DNA of 64,000 bases from NCBI GenBank assembly GCA_002483135.1, contig DLHI01000032.1, positions 1-64,000 of the forward strand, read 5' to 3'. Every line of letters begins with the position of its first letter. The stretch's first letter is position 1. A program made the translations under genes and the position numbers. This stretch comes from Hyphomonadaceae bacterium UBA7672 (GTDB lineage: Bacteria; Pseudomonadota; Alphaproteobacteria; Caulobacterales; Hyphomonadaceae). Positions 35,858 to 44,909 of the stretch are shown one piece after another. The notes under the pieces were generated by a model, which was not told where the DNA came from, searched no databases, and saw only the letters and a list, made by a program, of their open reading frames with translations.

Positions 35858-36496
35858 TCATGCACCGGGCGGCGTCACCTTGAAAGCCTGCTGTATCTCC
35901 AGGAAAGACGGAAGTGATTCGCAACGCGCGGCATGGGAGGCGAGCATCGGCCAGCTTTCGGAAATATCGTACAGGCCAGGATGCGCATCGCCGAGGAAGC
36001 GGACTGCGCAGGCGACCGCGACATCCGCATGGCCAATGGCAGGGCCGAACCACCAGGGCGTCGTCCGGGCGGTGCGGCTGCGTTCGAGCGCGTTGAGGCA
36101 GCCGGCGATCTGGCTGCGGCAGCGGTCGACCCAGGCAGGCGTCGCCCGGCCGTGGACAGCGCTTTCATAGACGAGGGACACGGCCTTGTCGGCCATGCCA
36201 GTCGCCAGGGCGCAGACCTTCAGCGCCTCGCGCCGTTCCGCACCGCCCGCCGGCATCATGACGAGGCCGGGCGGGGCAAGCTGGTCGAGCGCATCCAGGA
36301 TGGCATGGCTTTCGATCAGCGCCTCGCCCGTGTTGAGGACCAGCGTGGGCACACGCATCAGCGGATTGTATTGCGCGATCCTGTCAGCATCGCCGAACAC
36401 CGACCATGGCCGGTGTTCGAACGCCATGCCGTAGAGCCGCATCGCGATGGCAACGCGGCGGACGAATGGGCTGTCATACTGGCCGATCAGAATCAT
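35858..36496 (-). CDS. Glutathione S-transferase family protein
   Basis: 212 residues. Thioredoxin-like N-terminal domain (MILIGQYDSPFVRRVAIAM, RVPTLVL, then the ESHAIL glutathione-binding motif) and an all-helical C-terminal domain (GHADVAVACAVRFL). The Ser/Tyr near residue 9 is the probable activating residue. The start at ATG 36496 gives a natural GST beginning. It lies directly upstream of dcd, so may be co-transcribed, but no functional link is known. Confidence 0.86.
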   Translation of the reverse strand: MILIGQYDSPFVRRVAIAMRLYGMAFEHRPWSVFGDADRIAQYNPLMRVPTLVLNTGEALIESHAILDALDQLAPPGLVMMPAGGAERREALKVCALATGMADKAVSLVYESAVHGRATPAWVDRCRSQIAGCLNALERSRTARTTPWWFGPAIGHADVAVACAVRFLGDAHPGLYDISESWPMLASHAARCESLPSFLEIQQAFKVTPPGA

Positions 36497-36723
36497 GGAT
36501 CTGCTCCCACGCGGCACACTAGCACTTTTCGTTGAGGCAAGAATTGTCGTCAGCAAGGCAAAATCAAACAGGACAGCGACCCGAGCGGCCAATCTGACGC
36601 AGGGGTCAGGCCTTTATATTATTATTTTCTTATATACACGACGAACAAGACAACGGCTTGCTATAGCCCGGCGATCGTTGCCTGATACGTCGTCGCCGAA
36701 GTGTTTACCGGTTGAGGTCGGCC
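36497..36723 (+). promoter_or_regulatory. AT-rich upstream region of cydAB
   Basis: 227 bases between divergent GST and cydA. A notably AT-rich stretch near 36612-36640 (ATATTATTATTTTC) stands out from the GC-rich background and is a likely promoter. I see no TTGAT-N4-ATCAA FNR site. Confidence 0.4.
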
Positions 36724-38136
36724 ATGGAATTCGACGCACTGCTTCTATCACGCCTGCAGTTTGCATTCACGGTCGGATTTCATATCATCTTCCCGGCCTT
36801 CACCATCGGGCTGGCGTCGTTTCTTGCCGTGCTTGAAGGGCTGTGGCTGGCGACGAAGAAGCCAGTCTATCGCAATCTCTATCTCTTCTGGGTCAAGATT
36901 TTCGCGCTGTCGTTCGGCATGGGCGTCGTGTCGGGCGTGGTGATGAGCTACCAGTTCGGGACGAACTGGAGCGTATTCTCCACGCAGGTCGGCAGCGTGA
37001 TCGGGCCGTTGCTGGCATATGAAGTGCTCACGGCGTTCTTCCTCGAAGCTTCGTTCCTTGGCGTGATGCTGTTCGGCTGGAAGAAGGTTGGGCCGAAGCT
37101 CCACTTCTTTGCGACCTGCATGGTGGCCTTCGGCACGCTGATGAGCGCGTTCTGGATCCTGGCGGCCAATTCTTGGATGCAGACACCGCAGGGTTTCGCA
37201 TTCGCCGATGACGGCACGATGGTCGCGACCAACTTCGTGGACGTGATCTTCAATCCGTCGACGCCCTCGCGGTTCATGCATATGGTGCTAGCGGCATTCC
37301 TCACCACGGCGATGGTGGTGGCGGGTGCGTCTGCCTTTGCGTTGCTGGCAAGGAAGGCCATTGCAGAAAGCCGCATCGCGCTGCGCATGGGCATACTGAT
37401 GATGGCGATCGTCGCGCCGCTTCAGGTTGTGGTCGGGCATGAGAGCGGCGTGGTCGCACACGAGCACCAGCCCGCGAAAGTGGCTGCGATGGAAGGCTGG
37501 TGGGAGACGCAGGCGCAGCAACCTACCCTGCTGTTCGGCTGGCCCGACGAAGGGAACGAGACCACACACGCCGCCATAGGGATTCCCGGCATGGGATCAT
37601 GGTTCGTGGCGGGCGACGCCAATGCGGAACTTGAGGGCCTCAAAGCGTTTCCGAAGGAAGACCGGCCGCCGGTGTGGATGACCTTCTGGGGGTTCCGCGT
37701 GATGGTGGGGATGGGGCTGATCATGGTGGCGCTGGGCGTGTGGGGCGCGGCGCTGTGGGTATTCAGGCGTGTCGACGGCGCGAAGTGGTATCAGCGCGCT
37801 CTGGTGCTGGCGGCGCCATCAGGATTTGTCGCGGTGCTGGCGGGCTGGATTTCGGCGGAGGTGGGACGGCAACCCTATGTCGTCTATGGCGTGCTGCGGA
37901 CGGCGGATGCGGTCTCGCCTGTTCCGGCAGGATCGATTGCGCTGTCGCTGCTGTTCTTCATGGTGGTCTACGCCATCGTGTTCACGGCGGGGGCGCTCTA
38001 CATCCTGCGCCTGATGGCGAAGGGGCCGGACACCGAGGAGGAACCGCCGAAGGATACGCGCGAGCCGCCCGGTTCGCCACTCGCGACCGGCGTGAAGAGC
38101 GCCACGGACAAGACACCCGCAAGTGGGGAGGCCTGA
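36724..38136 (+). CDS. cydA: Cytochrome bd-type quinol oxidase subunit I, CIO class
   Basis: 470 residues. Oxidises quinol and reduces oxygen in the inner membrane. Haem-ligand His 20 is in SRLQFAFTVGFHIIFPAF, and the region GHESGVVAHEHQPAKVAAME is typical. About nine membrane helices. The short loop between helices and overall length fit the cyanide-insensitive oxidase (CioA) rather than the long Q-loop E. coli form. The start is MEFDALLLSR at ATG 36724. cydB follows 2 bases later. Confidence 0.94.
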   Translation: MEFDALLLSRLQFAFTVGFHIIFPAFTIGLASFLAVLEGLWLATKKPVYRNLYLFWVKIFALSFGMGVVSGVVMSYQFGTNWSVFSTQVGSVIGPLLAYEVLTAFFLEASFLGVMLFGWKKVGPKLHFFATCMVAFGTLMSAFWILAANSWMQTPQGFAFADDGTMVATNFVDVIFNPSTPSRFMHMVLAAFLTTAMVVAGASAFALLARKAIAESRIALRMGILMMAIVAPLQVVVGHESGVVAHEHQPAKVAAMEGWWETQAQQPTLLFGWPDEGNETTHAAIGIPGMGSWFVAGDANAELEGLKAFPKEDRPPVWMTFWGFRVMVGMGLIMVALGVWGAALWVFRRVDGAKWYQRALVLAAPSGFVAVLAGWISAEVGRQPYVVYGVLRTADAVSPVPAGSIALSLLFFMVVYAIVFTAGALYILRLMAKGPDTEEEPPKDTREPPGSPLATGVKSATDKTPASGEA

Positions 38137-38138
38137 CC

Positions 38139-39167
38139 ATGTTTGGCATTGAACTCTCCATGATCTGGGCCGTTCTGATTGCGGTCGCTGTCTTTCTCTA
38201 TGTCGCGCTCGACGGGTTCGACCTTGGCGTCGGCATCCTGTTCCCGTTCGCGAAGGATCGCCACGAGCGCGACCAGATGCAGGCCGCCATCGCGCCGGTG
38301 TGGGACGGCAATGAGACGTGGCTGGTGCTCGGCGGCGGCGGCTTGTTTGCCGCTTTCCCAAAAGCCTACGCAGCGCTGATGCCGGCGCTGTACCTGCCGA
38401 TCATCCTGATGCTGCTGGCGCTGATCTTCCGGGGCGTGGCGTTCGAGTTTCGCCATCATGGCCGCGAGCGCGGGAGGAAGTGGTGGACGGTTGCGTTCTC
38501 TGCCGGCTCCATTGTGGCGGCGGCGGCGCAGGGCCTGATCCTCGGCGCGTTCGTGCAGGGCGTGAACGTGGTGGATGGCGTGTTCGTCGGCGGGCCGCTG
38601 GACTGGCTGACGCCGTTCTCGATCCTTGTGGCCGCGGCGCTGGTGGCTGGCTATGCGCTGCTGGGCGCAGGGTGGCTGGTCTACAAGACGCAGGGCGAGT
38701 TGTTCGAGCGCGCGCGGGCGTGGGTGAAACAGCTGGCGCTGCTGACGGCGATGGGCATGGGGGCGGTGAGCCTTGCGACGCTGGGCGTCGATCCGCGCGT
38801 GACCTATCGCTGGGGTCTCACCATGACATCTATCGACTGGAGCACATTCATTGTGCTGGCGCCGTTGCCGATCGTTGCGGGCGGGCTGTGCTTCCTGCTG
38901 TGGCGCGGGGCGGACAAGGGACAGCATCTGCAGCCCTATCTCTATACCGTGTGCCTGTTCCTGGTGGGCTATGTGGGTCTGGCGATCAGCCTGTGGCCTT
39001 ACATCATCCCGTTCGCGATGACGCCGCAGGAGGCGGCTGCGGCGGACAATGCGCTGTCGCTGATGCTATGGGGCGCACTGCCGATGCTGCCGATCATTCT
39101 CGGCTACACGGCTTATGTGTACTGGCTCTTCCGCGCGAAGGTGTCCGATGAGGCGTCCTATCATTGA
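38139..39167 (+). CDS. cydB: Cytochrome bd-type quinol oxidase subunit II, CIO class
   Basis: 342 residues, about eight membrane helices. Seen: YVALDGFDLGVGILFPFAK, the conserved APVWDGNETWLVLGGGGLFA and FPKAYAALMPALYLPIILML, all hallmarks of CydB. It begins 2 bases after cydA with GGGGAGG as ribosome site. The DUF2474 gene overlaps its end by 20 bases. No cydDC assembly transporter is in the window. Confidence 0.95.
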   Translation: MFGIELSMIWAVLIAVAVFLYVALDGFDLGVGILFPFAKDRHERDQMQAAIAPVWDGNETWLVLGGGGLFAAFPKAYAALMPALYLPIILMLLALIFRGVAFEFRHHGRERGRKWWTVAFSAGSIVAAAAQGLILGAFVQGVNVVDGVFVGGPLDWLTPFSILVAAALVAGYALLGAGWLVYKTQGELFERARAWVKQLALLTAMGMGAVSLATLGVDPRVTYRWGLTMTSIDWSTFIVLAPLPIVAGGLCFLLWRGADKGQHLQPYLYTVCLFLVGYVGLAISLWPYIIPFAMTPQEAAAADNALSLMLWGALPMLPIILGYTAYVYWLFRAKVSDEASYH

Positions 39168-39297
39168 AGGCCCGCCCGGGCCGGGCGATCCGAAACAGCC
39201 GCTGGGCAAGAGCCTGATCTGGTTCGCAGCGTTGTGGGTCGGCGGGCTCGCAGCGGTGGCGGCGGTGGCGTATGCGCTGCGAGCTTTGATCCTTTAG
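39148..39297 (+). CDS. DUF2474 small subunit of the cyd oxidase
   Basis: 49 residues. A Pro-rich start (MRRPIIEGPPGPGDPKQPLG) and one membrane helix (LIWFAALWVGGLAAVAAVAY). DUF2474 proteins are one-helix partners encoded after CIO-type cydAB, comparable to CydX. The start overlaps the cydB stop by 20 bases in another frame, so it is translationally coupled. Confidence 0.82.
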   Translation: MRRPIIEGPPGPGDPKQPLGKSLIWFAALWVGGLAAVAAVAYALRALIL

Positions 39298-39323
39298 CTG
39301 CCTTGGGCCCAACTCAAGAGCTC

Positions 39324-39800
39324 CTAGGTTCCCGGAGCAGTGCCATCATCTTCGAACAACAGACCATCGCGTACGCTGAGCCATGTGTGCGGCGTGGACC
39401 GCCTATCTACCAAAGACCACTCCGGCTGGCCGTCGGCAGTCATGAACGAGACGAAGTGATGGCCGCTTGTCAGTTCGAGATCGATCTCCGGCAGCCGACC
39501 GACCATCGAAAGCCGCGAAACCGCGGCGTCCCTCAAGCGATTGAACGAACGCTCCCAGACGTCGTCTTCACTCCAGGAGCCGCATATGATGGATGTCTCA
39601 TCCTCGATCCGCCAGCTCCACTCGACGCTGAGCATGATCTCGCCCACCGGATTTCCCGCTGACCCGTCCCGTCGCACCTTGCCAGGTGCAAGCGCACCAA
39701 ATTCTAGAAAAATGGTTGAGCCATATCCGCGCCATAGATGACTGACCTTCATGCCGACGAGATCGTCGGCAACACGACTGAATGACTCCAGCGCCCCCAT
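39324..39800 (-). CDS. Hypothetical cytoplasmic protein, possibly acquired
   Basis: 158 residues, no signal peptide. Beta-rich and Trp-rich (VSHLWRGYGSTIFLEFGAL, VEWSWRIEDETSIICGSW, HHFVSFMTADGQPEWSL). I recognise no family; small two-layer immunity-type proteins have a similar look but that is only an impression. Its codons use A/T in the third position more than the neighbours do, a sign of transfer. It is the only leftward gene between cydAB and metZ. Confidence 0.6.
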   Translation of the reverse strand: MGALESFSRVADDLVGMKVSHLWRGYGSTIFLEFGALAPGKVRRDGSAGNPVGEIMLSVEWSWRIEDETSIICGSWSEDDVWERSFNRLRDAAVSRLSMVGRLPEIDLELTSGHHFVSFMTADGQPEWSLVDRRSTPHTWLSVRDGLLFEDDGTAPGT

Positions 39801-39977
39801 AAATGGTCAGCCTCTCCCTCGCTCCACGGACGCTCCCATGCGCGCTTGGAGCCCGGCACATTGGTACTCTCTTGGGGGCTTCCCCTTCAATCCATGATAA
39901 CTCTTCAGCTCGCCTCACTGGTCTCGAGGCGTGTGACAGATTATAGCGCTGTCCCCGACCATCGAAAGGCAGCCGCC

Positions 39978-41174
39978 ATGACCAAGGACACGAAAGACCG
40001 CAAGCCCGGCAACTGGCGCCCGCAGACCATGATGGTGCGGGGCGGGACGACCCGGTCTGAGCATGGCGAAACGTCCGAGGCGCTCTTCCTCAATTCGGGC
40101 TTTGTCTATGACAGCCCCGAGGAGCAGTCCGCCCGCATGGCGGGCGAGAAGGCGGGCTACATCTATTCGCGCTATGCCAACCCGACCGTGCGGATGCTGG
40201 AGGAGCGGCTGTGCCTGCTGGAGGGCGCGGAGGATTGCCGCGCAACGGCGAGCGGCATGGCGGCGATCCACACGATGCTCGTGGCGCCGGTGAAGCCGGG
40301 CGATCGCATCGTGGCGCCGCGTGCGCTGTTCTCGTCGTGCATCTGGATCCTGAAGAACGTCATGCCGAAAATGGGCGTCGAGGTGACGTGGGTCGACGGA
40401 TCCAATCCGAAGGAGTGGGAACGCGCGCTGGCGAAGCCATGCCGCTTCGTGCTTATCGAGACCCCGTCAAATCCTATGCTGGACGCTGTCGATATCCGTA
40501 TGGTGGCCGATCTCACGCACGCTGCAGGCGGTGAGTTGATCGTCGACAACGTGTTCGCCTCGCCCATCCTGCAGAAGCCGCTCGAGTTCGGCGCGGATTG
40601 GGTTGTCTATTCGACGACCAAGCACATGGACGGCCAGGGACGCACGCTTGGCGGCGCCATCCTCGGCAAGGCCAAGGCCATCGAAGACAACATCCAGCAA
40701 TACTATCGCCACACCGGACCTTCGATGTCTCCGTTCAACGCGTGGATCGTGCTGAAGGGTCTCGAGACGATGGACCTGCGCGTGCGCGCGATGAGCGCCA
40801 ATGCGCGCAAGATCGCGGACCGGCTTGCCGGGCACCCGAAGATCACGGCTGTGCGCTATCCCGGCCGGTCGGACCACCCGCACCACAACATCCACGCCGC
40901 GCAGATGCCGGAGGCTGGCGGATCGATGGTGGCGTTCTCGCTGAAGGGCGGGCGCGAGGCGGCGTTCGGGATGCTGAACAAGCTTGGGCTTGTCGACATC
41001 TCCAACAACCTGGGGGACGCGAAGTCGCTGATCACCCACCCGGCCACGACGACCCACCGCACCCTCACCGACGAGGAACGCGCGGCGATCGGGCTGGATG
41101 ATACCTGGGTCCGCCTGTCGGTTGGCCTCGAAGATCCGGCCGACATCGCCGAGGACATCGAACAGGCGCTGTAG
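39978..41174 (+). CDS. metZ: O-succinylhomoserine sulfhydrylase
   Basis: 398 residues. Makes homocysteine from O-succinylhomoserine and sulfide with PLP. Seen: TMMVRGGTTRSEHGETSEAL, YSRYANPTVRMLEERLCLLE, and the PLP-Lys in VVYSTTKHMDGQGR; ETPSNPMLDAVDI is also typical. It ends with VRLSVGLEDPADIAEDIEQAL-type residues common to the Cys/Met PLP family. Start ATG 39978. In this class it is often followed by apaG, which lies 950 bases on, after yceI. Confidence 0.95.
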   Translation: MTKDTKDRKPGNWRPQTMMVRGGTTRSEHGETSEALFLNSGFVYDSPEEQSARMAGEKAGYIYSRYANPTVRMLEERLCLLEGAEDCRATASGMAAIHTMLVAPVKPGDRIVAPRALFSSCIWILKNVMPKMGVEVTWVDGSNPKEWERALAKPCRFVLIETPSNPMLDAVDIRMVADLTHAAGGELIVDNVFASPILQKPLEFGADWVVYSTTKHMDGQGRTLGGAILGKAKAIEDNIQQYYRHTGPSMSPFNAWIVLKGLETMDLRVRAMSANARKIADRLAGHPKITAVRYPGRSDHPHHNIHAAQMPEAGGSMVAFSLKGGREAAFGMLNKLGLVDISNNLGDAKSLITHPATTTHRTLTDEERAAIGLDDTWVRLSVGLEDPADIAEDIEQAL

Positions 41175-41214
41175 CGCCTGGCCTGCCTCACAGCCGGGCT
41201 GAACTAACGGTTTA

Positions 41215-41249
41215 GTTGCGATTGCAAATGTTTTATTTGTAATCGCAAC
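41215..41249. promoter_or_regulatory. Near-perfect dyad upstream of yceI
   Basis: GTTGCGATTGCAAAT (41215-41229) and ATTTGTAATCGCAAC (41235-41249) are inverted copies with one mismatch in 15, around GTTTT. There is no T run, so it is probably an operator (Fur-like repressor sites in related bacteria have a comparable TTGCAAAT...ATTTGCAA look) rather than a terminator. It lies 85 bases before yceI. Confidence 0.6.
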
Positions 41250-41334
41250 AAATCGCGACATATGCCATCCGGAACGCAAACGCCGCGAAACCGCGCGGCG
41301 GGAGGCGTCGATGTCATTTGAGGGACTGTCTGCC

Positions 41335-42039
41335 ATGAAGAAACTGTTCGCTGGCGCAAGCCTCGCGCTGATCCTGCTCGCCGCCTGCGCGCCTGCGCCA
41401 GCCACCGAAGCTGCTGCGCCGGCCGCTGAACCTGTCGCCGCCGCGCCCGCGCCTGTCGCCATCACGGTTCCCGCGGGCGAGTATGTTTCCGATCCCAACC
41501 ATGCGAGCGTCGGCTTCGAAGTGCAGCACCTCGGCCTGTCGTTCTACTCGCTGAAGTTCAAGACGTTCGACGCCACCGTGGCCTTCGATCCGGCCAATAT
41601 CGCGGCCTCGAAGGTGACGGCGACCATCAAGGCGACAGATATCCTTGCGGGCTATCCGAGCGATTATGTCGCCAACCATCCGGGCACGAAGTTCACGAGC
41701 TGGGAGGATGATCTCGCCAACTCGACCAACTTCCTCGATGCGGGTCAGTATCCGACCATCACCTTCGTCTCGACCTCGGTCGAGCCGTCGGGCGAGCGTT
41801 CGGCGAAGGTGACGGGCGACCTGACGCTCAAGGGCGTCACCAAGCCGGTGACGCTGGACGTGACATTTGCGGGCGAGACGGCTTCGCACCCATTCTCCAA
41901 GGTTCCAGCGATCGGCTTCTCGGCGACGGGCACGTTCAAACGGTCGGACTTCGGCCTGACCTATCTGGCCCCAGCTATCGTGGGCGATGATGTGAAGGTC
42001 CAGATCGAGGCCGACTTCATTCAGAAGGTTGCCTCGTAG
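41335..42039 (+). CDS. YceI family lipoprotein
   Basis: 234 residues. Signal MKKLFAGASLALILLAAC with a lipobox, then an Ala/Pro-rich spacer. The YceI lipocalin-like domain follows: GEYVSDPNHASVGFEVQHLG, DILAGYPSDYVANH, and LKGVTKPVTLDVTFAGET. YceI proteins bind isoprenoid or other hydrophobic ligands in the periplasm. The start is ATG 41335. A terminator follows at 42063-42100. Confidence 0.92.
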   Translation: MKKLFAGASLALILLAACAPAPATEAAAPAAEPVAAAPAPVAITVPAGEYVSDPNHASVGFEVQHLGLSFYSLKFKTFDATVAFDPANIAASKVTATIKATDILAGYPSDYVANHPGTKFTSWEDDLANSTNFLDAGQYPTITFVSTSVEPSGERSAKVTGDLTLKGVTKPVTLDVTFAGETASHPFSKVPAIGFSATGTFKRSDFGLTYLAPAIVGDDVKVQIEADFIQKVAS

Positions 42040-42062
42040 AGATCTCTTTCGTTTCACTCACG

Positions 42063-42100
42063 CAAGGAGCGTGGACGCTTGTCGTTCACGCTCCTTGTCC
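42063..42100 (+). terminator. Terminator after yceI
   Basis: CAAGGAGCGTG (42063-42073) pairs with CACGCTCCTTG (42087-42097), with inner ACG/CGT pairs extending the stem, followed by TCCTTATT. Confidence 0.85.
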
Positions 42101-42121
42101 TTATTCGGGTGACGGGTCCGG

Positions 42122-42544
42122 ATGAGGCTGTCAGACGTGGCGAGCGCCTTCACCTTTGAAGCCAGGACGCAGGACGTGATCGTCCGCGTGAGGCCCGTCT
42201 TCGTCGAGGAGCAGAGTTCGCCGGAGGACGAGCGGTTCCTCTGGGCCTACCACGTGGAAATCGAGAACGCCGGAGCACGGACGCTCCAACTGATGACGCG
42301 GCACTGGCGCATTACCGATGGCGATGGCCGCACCCAGGAGGTGATCGGCGACGGCGTCATTGGCCAGCAGCCAGTTCTGAGGCCGGGAGCGAGCTTCGAA
42401 TATACCTCAGGCTGCCCCCTGACGACGCCGTCGGGGCTCATGCAGGGAACCTACACGCTGCACGACCGCGAGGGCGACGCGCTGGTGGTCGAGATTCCCC
42501 TCTTCCCGCTCGACAGCCCGTACGAAACGCGGCGGCCCAACTAG
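42122..42544 (+). CDS. apaG: ApaG family protein
   Basis: 140 residues. Fibronectin-like fold (DUF525/ApaG). Seen: RTQDVIVRVRPVFVEEQSSP, YHVEIENAGARTLQLMTRHW and EYTSGCPLTTPSGLMQGTY. E. coli apaG is linked to Co2+ tolerance and Ap4A metabolism, but the biochemical role is unclear. The start ATG 42122 lies 22 bases past the terminator. It is close to metZ as in relatives, though split by yceI. Confidence 0.94.
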   Translation: MRLSDVASAFTFEARTQDVIVRVRPVFVEEQSSPEDERFLWAYHVEIENAGARTLQLMTRHWRITDGDGRTQEVIGDGVIGQQPVLRPGASFEYTSGCPLTTPSGLMQGTYTLHDREGDALVVEIPLFPLDSPYETRRPN

Positions 42545-42724
42545 GACAAGCAACCCGGCGGCTGTAACGGCGCGCAATTGCACTTGCTACACCGTGTAAC
42601 GCAGCCCGTAACGGTAAATAACTGCCTGAGTCGAAACAGTTTTCCTATTCCCTTCCGTGAACAGGGGGAGGCGCGCCCGCTTTGGTCGCGCCCGCACGAC
42701 AAAAAAACGGACGGGAGGACTACT
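42545..42724 (+). promoter_or_regulatory. Leader of the TonB-dependent receptor with GTAACG repeats
   Basis: 180 bases. Three direct GTAACG copies at 42564, 42596 and 42608, the last inside the near-palindrome CCGTAACGG. They may be regulator sites. No cobalamin riboswitch box (GCCACTG) is present. Confidence 0.4.
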
Positions 42725-44848
42725 GTGTCTTTTGCCATTACCAACCGCCACGCACTGGCGGCCGGGGTCAGCCTTTTTGCTCTTTGCATGGGCGCCCAGG
42801 GCGCGCTCGCCCAGACCGGGCCATCACCCGAACCGGAATCCGGCGGCGACGTTGTCGTGATCGTCGGCCAGACCATTGAGGAGACGCTGCCGCAGGAGTT
42901 GGAAAAATTTGGCAACGACCTGGAAGTCGTTACGTCAGACGAAATTCGCAACCAGGTCTATGTCGACGCTCAGCAGGCCCTCCAGATGGAGATTCCTGGA
43001 CTCTACGTCGCGACCCGGGGCGGGCCTTTCAGCTACATGGACATCTCTCTCCAGGGTTCCCGCACCCAGGACATGCTGCTGCTTGTGGATGGCGTCCGGA
43101 TCAACAACCGACTCTATTCCGCGACCATGAGTGACACGCTGCCCGCCTCAATGATTGAGCGGATAGAGGTGCTCAAGGGTGGACAGGGGCTGTTCTACGG
43201 AACGCAGTCCATCGCCGGCGTGATCAACTTCGTTACCCGCGGCTACACCGACGACTTCAATGGTCTGGTCACTATCGGCGGCGACACGAACGATTCGATC
43301 CACATGGACGCATATGTCCGCGGCCAGCTTGGGCCGGGCAACTATGTTCTCTTCGCCTCGCAGGACAAGACCGACGGTTTCGAAACCTACGATAGCTGGG
43401 CCCCGAGTTCGACTGATCGCGACCGGAGCGCCGACCTTACCAACTACGGCGCCAAGTATCGCTTTGATCTGGGCGAGAACATCGCAATCGACGCCCGCTA
43501 TCAGCACACGGATGCGAGGCTGGACAACACCGGCGTTCGCGCGGTCGCCTACCAGAAAAATGAGCGCGATGAGGACATCGCAAGCCTTGGTATCGACATC
43601 GAGGCGGCCGAATGGGCGGAGATTCTTGTCAAAGGCTACTGGCACGACTGGGATTCCAAATACACGACCATCCGCAATCGTCTGGCCAACAGCGGAGCCG
43701 GCCCCGGCGTTGCAAGTCAGGTCGTGCTGGACATGGACACTTATTGGGGCTTTGAGGACAAAGGCATCAATGCACTTGCCAAGCTTACTCCCGGCGGCCC
43801 GTTCGAATACCTGATCGGGTATGACTACCAGACCTATTCAGGCAAGGACGACGTTCTGCTCATCGCCGAGCAGGAAGAGGAAGTGCACGCGCCATTCGCG
43901 CAAATTCGTTCTGATGGCACGCTGATCGATGGACTCGCGCTCGCGCTTGGCGTGCGTCACAACAAGACCGGTGGGACGGAACACACCGTGTGGAACGCCA
44001 ACGCCCGCTATGACATCACCGATTGGCTCTACGCCCAAGGCAATGTGGGTACATCCTTCCTTCTGCCCACAGCCGAACAGCTCTACGCCATTGAAAGCTA
44101 CGAGATCGGCAATCCGGATCTTGAACCCGAAGAGGGCGAAAACCTCAACTTCAGCGTCGGAGGTCAGGTCAATGCCGGCCCGACATTCGGCTGGCAGGTG
44201 ACCTACTTCTCCCGGGACATCGACAACCTGATCGGTTTCCAGGACTGCCTCCAGGACGGCGATCCCTATGACGCAGCCATCGATTGCTCGCTGCTGTTCC
44301 CGCAATTCGCCGATCCGATCCCCAGCACGGCTTACAACGAGTTCTTCACGGACAACGGGTTCTTCATAAACACCGATGGCACGGTCGAGGTTCGCGGCTA
44401 TGAGCTTCTGGGAACAGCCGACTTCAACAACGGCTTCAGAGCCATGCTGAGCTACACGGACCAGGAAACGAAGGATCCGAATGGGCAGCAGCGCGCGCGT
44501 GTGCCTCTTACGCTTGCAAAAGCGTCACTGTCCTACAAGGCAGATAGCTGGGGCGCCGATTTCTCCGCTTCGTGGACGGGCGATGTAAACTCTTCCAACA
44601 TCGCTGGCGGTGTCGGCGTCGTCGAGTTCGGCAACTACATGGTCGTCGACATCGCTGGTCACGTCTTCCTGGACCCGGAACAGAAACACAAGCTGACGGC
44701 CCGCCTGGAGAACGTGTTCGACGAGGAATACCGCACCAGTGTCGGCCGCTCGGCGCCGCTTGCCGGATATGACACAACGCCCGCGTTCGTGTTCGGCTTC
44801 CGCGGCGTGCCGCAGACGCTGCACATCTCCTACAGCTACGCGTTCTGA
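42725..44848 (+). CDS. TonB-dependent receptor
   Basis: 707 residues. Outer-membrane barrel importer driven by TonB. Signal peptide with FAITNRHALAAGVSLFALCM ending in GALAQ. Plug domain with PQELEKFGNDLEVVTSDEI, LVDGVRINNRLYSATMSD and IERIEVLKGGQGLFYGT; then a barrel with LENVFDEEYRTSVGR and the terminal Phe of YSYAF. The start is GTG 42725, with GGGAGG 6 bases upstream, rather than an upstream frame. Ligand unknown; its partner is the PepSY protein just downstream, which suggests an iron chelate. Confidence 0.93.
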   Translation: MSFAITNRHALAAGVSLFALCMGAQGALAQTGPSPEPESGGDVVVIVGQTIEETLPQELEKFGNDLEVVTSDEIRNQVYVDAQQALQMEIPGLYVATRGGPFSYMDISLQGSRTQDMLLLVDGVRINNRLYSATMSDTLPASMIERIEVLKGGQGLFYGTQSIAGVINFVTRGYTDDFNGLVTIGGDTNDSIHMDAYVRGQLGPGNYVLFASQDKTDGFETYDSWAPSSTDRDRSADLTNYGAKYRFDLGENIAIDARYQHTDARLDNTGVRAVAYQKNERDEDIASLGIDIEAAEWAEILVKGYWHDWDSKYTTIRNRLANSGAGPGVASQVVLDMDTYWGFEDKGINALAKLTPGGPFEYLIGYDYQTYSGKDDVLLIAEQEEEVHAPFAQIRSDGTLIDGLALALGVRHNKTGGTEHTVWNANARYDITDWLYAQGNVGTSFLLPTAEQLYAIESYEIGNPDLEPEEGENLNFSVGGQVNAGPTFGWQVTYFSRDIDNLIGFQDCLQDGDPYDAAIDCSLLFPQFADPIPSTAYNEFFTDNGFFINTDGTVEVRGYELLGTADFNNGFRAMLSYTDQETKDPNGQQRARVPLTLAKASLSYKADSWGADFSASWTGDVNSSNIAGGVGVVEFGNYMVVDIAGHVFLDPEQKHKLTARLENVFDEEYRTSVGRSAPLAGYDTTPAFVFGFRGVPQTLHISYSYAF

Positions 44849-44909
44849 GGGGGCGGGCGCCTTCTCCGGTTTCCTCCCCACCGGAGACGGCGCCCAGGAA
44901 TTCGCACGC

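Noticed and set aside
39801..39977. SAM riboswitch before metZ
   Set aside because: Only a 6-bp CGCCTC/GAGGCG hairpin is seen; the conserved SAM-II core is not.
42545..42724. Cobalamin riboswitch before the TonB-dependent receptor
   Set aside because: The B12-box core is absent and the region is too short for the full structure.
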